From Acidimicrobiales bacterium (lineage in GTDB: Bacteria > Actinomycetota > Acidimicrobiia > Acidimicrobiales > Bog-793), in contig DATGLP010000018.1 in NCBI GenBank assembly GCA_035294085.1, forward strand, positions 1 through 64,000: DNA of 64,000 nucleotides, given 5' to 3'. This document shows, piece after piece, positions 60,528 to 64,000 of this stretch; the first letter of the stretch is position 1; each line of letters begins with the position of its first letter. A program made the position numbers and the translations under genes. Under the pieces are notes generated by a model. It was given only the letters and a program-made list of their open reading frames with translations. It had not been told where the DNA came from and did not search any database.

Positions 60528-61682
60528 CTACGGCGCACCCCCCGGCGTGTCGGCGGGCTGCTCGCCGGCGGACCGTTCGCCGTCCACGGGCGCGGCGAGG
60601 GGGTGGCGGGCGAAGCTGACGAGCTCGATCCCGCCGATGAGCGCGACGCCCCAGTAGTTGATGACGCGGTAGACGACGGCCGCGGCGAGGGCGGTGCCGA
60701 CCGGGACGCCCGTGATGTCGAAGGCCCCGACGATGCCGCCCTCGACGGCGCCGAGGCCGCCGGGGAGGGGGAAGATGCTCCCGGCGAGCTGGGCGGCGGC
60801 ATAGGCGAAGAGCAGCGGGCGCCAGGGGATCGGCAGTCCCAAGAGCGCGAACGCGCTCACGAGGCAGACGGCATCGGCGAGCCAGTTGCCGGCCGCGTCA
60901 CCGAAGGTGACCGCGCCCCGGCGCCATCCCGGCCGGCACATCGCGACGCCCTCGGCGGCGGCGAGCAGGCGTCGTGCCAGCGTGGCGAGACCGCCTCGGC
61001 GGCCGTCGACGCGACGCTCGAGCGCCTCGAGACGGTGCACGAGCGCGACGAAGGCCGCCGACCCGGCGACGAGGACGAAGCCGCTCGTCGCGAGGAGCGC
61101 CGGCGAGCCGACGCCGGCGATCGCGGCGGCCACGAGGAGCAGCGCGAGGAGCGTCACCGTCGAGACGAAGCCCGAGGCGAGCACGGCGAAGAGCGAGAGC
61201 GGCGGCGGCAGGTTGATCCGGCGGTACTGCTCGTAGCGCCAGCCCGAGGAGGGAAGCACACCCGCCGGCAGGAGCGCGGCGAGGCCGGTGGAGGCGATCG
61301 CGAGCCGGAACAGGTCGACGAGGCGAACCCGTGCACCCCCCGCGAGCAGCAGGTTCGACTGGATGCGGGCGTAGAAGAGGAAGGAGACGAACTCGCCGCC
61401 CACCGCCGCCGCGAGCCACGGGAGGCGGCTCGGCCGCACGTGGGCGAAGGCCGTCGTGAAGTCCTTGAGCGCGCTCGGCGCGCGAAGCGCCCCGGCGACG
61501 ATGGCGGCGACGAGCACGAGCGCGAGGAGGAGGCGCCGCGCCGCTCGCGCGCGCGACCGATGGTGCGGGACGGCCGGCTCCCTCCCGGCTTCCGGCGCCG
61601 GCGAACCCTCGGGGACCGGACGGCGGTGCCCGCCCGTCTCGCCCTGGCCGGCCGCCGTGCCCGGCAGCGGGGTCGCGCTCAC
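60528..61682 (-). CDS. Flippase-like / lysylphosphatidylglycerol synthase TM-domain protein
   Basis: 384 residues. A ~45-residue basic, Pro/Gly-rich N-terminus, then about eight hydrophobic helices: LLALVLVAAIVAGALRAP, LPWLAAAVGGEFVSFLFYAR, LFRLAIASTGLAALLPAG, and the conserved end FAYAAAQLAGSIFPLPGGLGAVEGGIVGAF with VVYRVINYW. The GGLGA-x-EG motif is typical of the UPF0104/LPG-synthase TM family. No lysyl-transferase domain is attached. Likely moves or modifies a lipid. GTGA overlap with the hydrolase gene upstream. Confidence 0.75.
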   Translation of the reverse strand: MSATPLPGTAAGQGETGGHRRPVPEGSPAPEAGREPAVPHHRSRARAARRLLLALVLVAAIVAGALRAPSALKDFTTAFAHVRPSRLPWLAAAVGGEFVSFLFYARIQSNLLLAGGARVRLVDLFRLAIASTGLAALLPAGVLPSSGWRYEQYRRINLPPPLSLFAVLASGFVSTVTLLALLLVAAAIAGVGSPALLATSGFVLVAGSAAFVALVHRLEALERRVDGRRGGLATLARRLLAAAEGVAMCRPGWRRGAVTFGDAAGNWLADAVCLVSAFALLGLPIPWRPLLFAYAAAQLAGSIFPLPGGLGAVEGGIVGAFDITGVPVGTALAAAVVYRVINYWGVALIGGIELVSFARHPLAAPVDGERSAGEQPADTPGGAP

Positions 61683-63289
61683 GAGAGCCCGGGTGCGAGC
61701 GCAGGGACGCGCCACGCGGCGGCGAGGCTTCCGATCACCCGGGCGAGGGTCGACTCGGCGGGGTCGGCGACGACGCGCCGGCCCTCGAGCGCCTCGGCGA
61801 CCACGGCGCGCACGGCCGGATCGGCGAGGTCGCCGCTGTGGAAGGCCGGGACGACGACGCTCTCGACGCCGCGCCAGCGTGGCAGCGCGCCCGTCACCGC
61901 GTCGGCGAGGGGGATGACCGCGAGCTCGCGGATCGTCTGGCAGCGGGGCGCGCACGGCGGCGGGGCGGCAGGGCGGAGGTGGTCCGCGAGGAGGGAGCGC
62001 AGGAAGGGCTGGTTGGGGGAGAGGTCGACGGTGGAGATCGGCGCGAGCCACGAGCTCAGGACGGCGAGGCCCCGCCCGGCGACCATGCCCCAGCCGTCGC
62101 GCCCCGCGGGTGGGTAGCCGACGGCTCCCGGATCGAGGAGCGGGCTCACGAGCACGACCGTCCCCACCGGGGGCCGGGGGGTCGCCGCGAGGTAGGCCTC
62201 GACGATCGCGCTGCCCTCGCTCACCGCCACGATGTCGACGGGCCGGCCGCTCGCGCGGGCGAGCTCGTCCACCTGACGCGCCATCAGCCGCTCGAGGTGG
62301 GCGAGCGAGGCGCGCGTCGCGCTCGCGGGGTAGGGGAGGGGCGCGCCGGAGCCGGTCGAGCCCCGGTAGGAGAAGCGGACGACGCGCGCCCGGCGCGGCG
62401 CGGCGGCGAGGGTGGCCGGCGCGCCCTCGTAGTGGCTCGCGAAGCCGGTGGCGAGGAGGACCACCTGCCGGCCGCGCAGGGCCTCCGGCGCGGCCTCGCC
62501 GGCCGGCGCCGACGGCGGGACGCGCGCCGCCGAGAAGCCGGCCGCCGCGCCGAGGAGCGCGCCGGCGACGAAGCTCAGGGCGAAGAGGGGCGCGAGCGGG
62601 GCGAAGCGCCGCACCGGGCGCGAGGCGACGGCGGTGACGATCCGGCGCCAGGCGAGCGCCTCGAAGAGGCCGGCGAGCGCGGCGACGGGGAGCGCGAGCG
62701 CGACCGGGTCGAGCGAGACGAGCCCGGCGGCCGCGGTGAGCACGAGGGCGGTGAGGGCGGTCCAGGCCGCCGGGCGCAGCCCGGGAGCGTGGCGCCACCA
62801 GGCGCTCGACAGGCTCGCCTCGTGGAGGAGGAGAGCGAGGACGACGACGGAGGGGACGGCCGCGAAGTACAGCCAGGACACGGGGAAGGCGCCGAAGCCG
62901 TACAGCAGGAGGGCGAAGGGGGCGAGGAGCGCGCCGAGCGCCACGTTCGCCAGCGCGGCGCGCGCCGCGAGCCGCCCGAAGGGCGGCTTGGGGCCCGGCC
63001 AGGCGAGGCGCGCCTGGAGCGCGGTGACGCTGGAGCGCAGCGCGAGGAGCGCGCCGGCGCCGAGAGCGAAGGTGGTCCACGAGCGCTCGTAGACGAGGAG
63101 CCACCGCAGGTCACCGAAGAGCGCGAGCGGGGGCGGGGCCGCCGCCTGCGGGGCGATCGCCGCGCCGCCGGCGATGCCGAGCCCGACGGCCACCCCCGCC
63201 TCGGCGAGGTTCGTCACCAGGCAGACGAGGACGAGCGCCGCGGGCGGGCGACTCAGCGAGGCGCGCCGCTCACCCGCTTCGCGCGTCAC
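61679..63289 (-). CDS. Membrane-anchored alpha/beta hydrolase
   Basis: 536 residues. The first ~270 have about seven hydrophobic helices (LVLVCLVTNLAEAGVAVGLGIAGG, LLAPFALLLYGFGAFPVSWLYFAAVPSVV, FALSFVAGALLGAAAGF). Then a hydrolase domain: VVLLATGFASHY, VVRFSYRGSTGSG, VDIVAVSEGSAIVEAYLA (G-x-S-x-G-like, with Val for the first Gly), VLVSPLL and VVVPAFHSGDLADP (His). Possibly a lipase or esterase acting at the membrane. GTG start overlaps the KARI-like stop by 20 bases and its own stop overlaps the flippase-like start, so three unrelated products are coupled. Confidence 0.65.
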   Translation of the reverse strand: MTREAGERRASLSRPPAALVLVCLVTNLAEAGVAVGLGIAGGAAIAPQAAAPPPLALFGDLRWLLVYERSWTTFALGAGALLALRSSVTALQARLAWPGPKPPFGRLAARAALANVALGALLAPFALLLYGFGAFPVSWLYFAAVPSVVVLALLLHEASLSSAWWRHAPGLRPAAWTALTALVLTAAAGLVSLDPVALALPVAALAGLFEALAWRRIVTAVASRPVRRFAPLAPLFALSFVAGALLGAAAGFSAARVPPSAPAGEAAPEALRGRQVVLLATGFASHYEGAPATLAAAPRRARVVRFSYRGSTGSGAPLPYPASATRASLAHLERLMARQVDELARASGRPVDIVAVSEGSAIVEAYLAATPRPPVGTVVLVSPLLDPGAVGYPPAGRDGWGMVAGRGLAVLSSWLAPISTVDLSPNQPFLRSLLADHLRPAAPPPCAPRCQTIRELAVIPLADAVTGALPRWRGVESVVVPAFHSGDLADPAVRAVVAEALEGRRVVADPAESTLARVIGSLAAAWRVPALAPGLS

Positions 63290-64000
63290 GCAGCGCCGCC
63301 TCTGCTCTCGACAGCGGGTCGTCGCCGGAGACCATCGCCTCGATGAGCTCGCGCGTCGGTGAGCCCGCGGCGAGCTCCTCCTGGAAGCGGTGCGCGAACC
63401 CGCCGCTCGTGATGTCGTCGAGGATGTCGCCGAAGGAGCGCTTCATCGCCTCGACGTCGATGTTGCTCAGCCGGATGAAGCCCCCGAAGCTCGCCGAGTG
63501 GCCGTGCAGGCGCACCCCCTCGAAGAAGCCGTGCTCGGCGAAGGCTTCCCACGTGCTCGCCATCTCGCCCGACAGGTACAGCTCGAGCGCGAGCGCGTCG
63601 GGGGGCAGGCCACGGCCGACGCCGACCTCGAAGGCGGCGAGCACGGCGGCGCCGAGGTAGGGGCCGAGGGTCTGCTCGACGAAGAGGTCGAGCGCCGCCT
63701 CGTCGCGCGCGCACACCTCGAGCGCGGCGCGCCGCAGCGTGCCGAACCCCTTCGCGAGGGCGAGCAGGCGAGCCCGGGCGGTCCCCGTGGCGTCCTGCTC
63801 GACCGAGACGAAGCTGTAGAAGCCCTGCCCCGCGACGTACAGCTCGCGGATGCGGGCGCCGATCATGCGCGGCGCGAGCAGGACGGCGTCGACGTCGCTC
63901 GGCAGCTTCACGAGGTCGTAGGCGAGGGTGTACCCAGACGAGAAGCACACCAGCGCGCCCGGCGCCGGTCTCGTCGCGGCCGTGGGCGCCAGCACCTCGG
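63270..64000 (-). CDS. Ketol-acid reductoisomerase-like protein (partial, cut by window end)
   Basis: At least 242 residues; the 5' end lies beyond the window. ALVCFSSGYTLAYDLVKLPSDVDAVLLAPRMIGARIRELYVAGQG and VEQDATGTARARLLALAKGFG follow the KARI pattern, then DEAALDLFVEQ keeps the D...E metal pair of the ETETDLFGEQ site, and NIDVEAMKRSFGDILDDITSGGFAHRF matches the C-terminal helix. Sequence is well diverged from biosynthetic IlvC, so it may act on another 2-hydroxy-3-keto acid. Overlaps the next gene by 20 bases. Confidence 0.6.
   Translation of the reverse strand, partial: EVLAPTAATRPAPGALVCFSSGYTLAYDLVKLPSDVDAVLLAPRMIGARIRELYVAGQGFYSFVSVEQDATGTARARLLALAKGFGTLRRAALEVCARDEAALDLFVEQTLGPYLGAAVLAAFEVGVGRGLPPDALALELYLSGEMASTWEAFAEHGFFEGVRLHGHSASFGGFIRLSNIDVEAMKRSFGDILDDITSGGFAHRFQEELAAGSPTRELIEAMVSGDDPLSRAEAALRDARSG

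Noticed and set aside
1-64000. tRNA, rRNA, CRISPR arrays, insertion sequences, phage genes
   Set aside because: Read for cloverleaf 3' arms, regularly spaced repeats, transposase or integrase motifs and saw none; the island therefore shows no obvious mobility gene.

Overview
The window is very GC-rich, almost gap-free coding DNA from the chromosome of an Actinomycetota bacterium. The lineage call rests on gene order: thiL-rpmB-fakA-recG-rsmD-coaD-(SepIVA-like)-DUF177-rpmF-plsX-acpP-rnc-mutM, then smc-ftsY-ffh-rpsP-khpA and rimM-trmD-rplS-DUF2469. GTG starts, 4-base ATGA/GTGA overlaps and -10-like hexamers lying 6-9 bases before start codons (leaderless mRNA) fit the same phylum. A sulfocyanin-like lipoprotein makes an Acidimicrobiia-type organism plausible, but that is inference.

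Layout. 1-9.4 kb: a catabolic operon for (sulfated) L-fucose, with a partial sulfatase, GH29 fucosidase, second sulfatase, L-fuconate dehydratase, aldo/keto reductase, fuconolactonase, FadR-type regulator, extended SDR and a FAH-family hydrolase. A clear TTGACG-N17-TAGAGT promoter with a palindromic operator precedes it. 9.4-13.7 kb: a MarR regulator with its own palindrome and a fused double ABC exporter. 14-18.4 kb (minus strand): PEP-mutase-family enzyme, AhpD-like protein, and a hydroxyacid dehydrogenase-etfB-etfA unit. 18.9-22.1 kb: an MFS-like protein and GTP-type PEP carboxykinase. 22.3-33.6 kb: the housekeeping block. 33.7-37.6 kb: a sulfocyanin-like protein and a copZ-copA-csoR copper operon with a CsoR-type operator. 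37.7-44.4 kb: smc, ftsY, ffh, rpsP, khpA. 44.5-54.8 kb: an accessory island that splits khpA from rimM. 54.8-56.8 kb: rimM, trmD, rplS, DUF2469. 57-64 kb: small proteins, an LLM-family oxidoreductase, a PlsY-like protein, a DegV protein and a minus-strand trio (flippase-like protein, membrane alpha/beta hydrolase, KARI-like enzyme).

The most interesting part is the island. Read leftward it encodes a sugar-type ABC importer (binding protein, permease, single ATPase) followed by three hydrolases of unrelated folds, all families known for cleaving amide or related bonds: a deacetylase-type amidohydrolase, a protein that looks like the small and large subunits of N,N-dimethylformamidase fused into one chain, and a neutral-ceramidase-like enzyme. 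A coherent but untested reading is an uptake-and-deacylation system for an unknown amide-containing compound.
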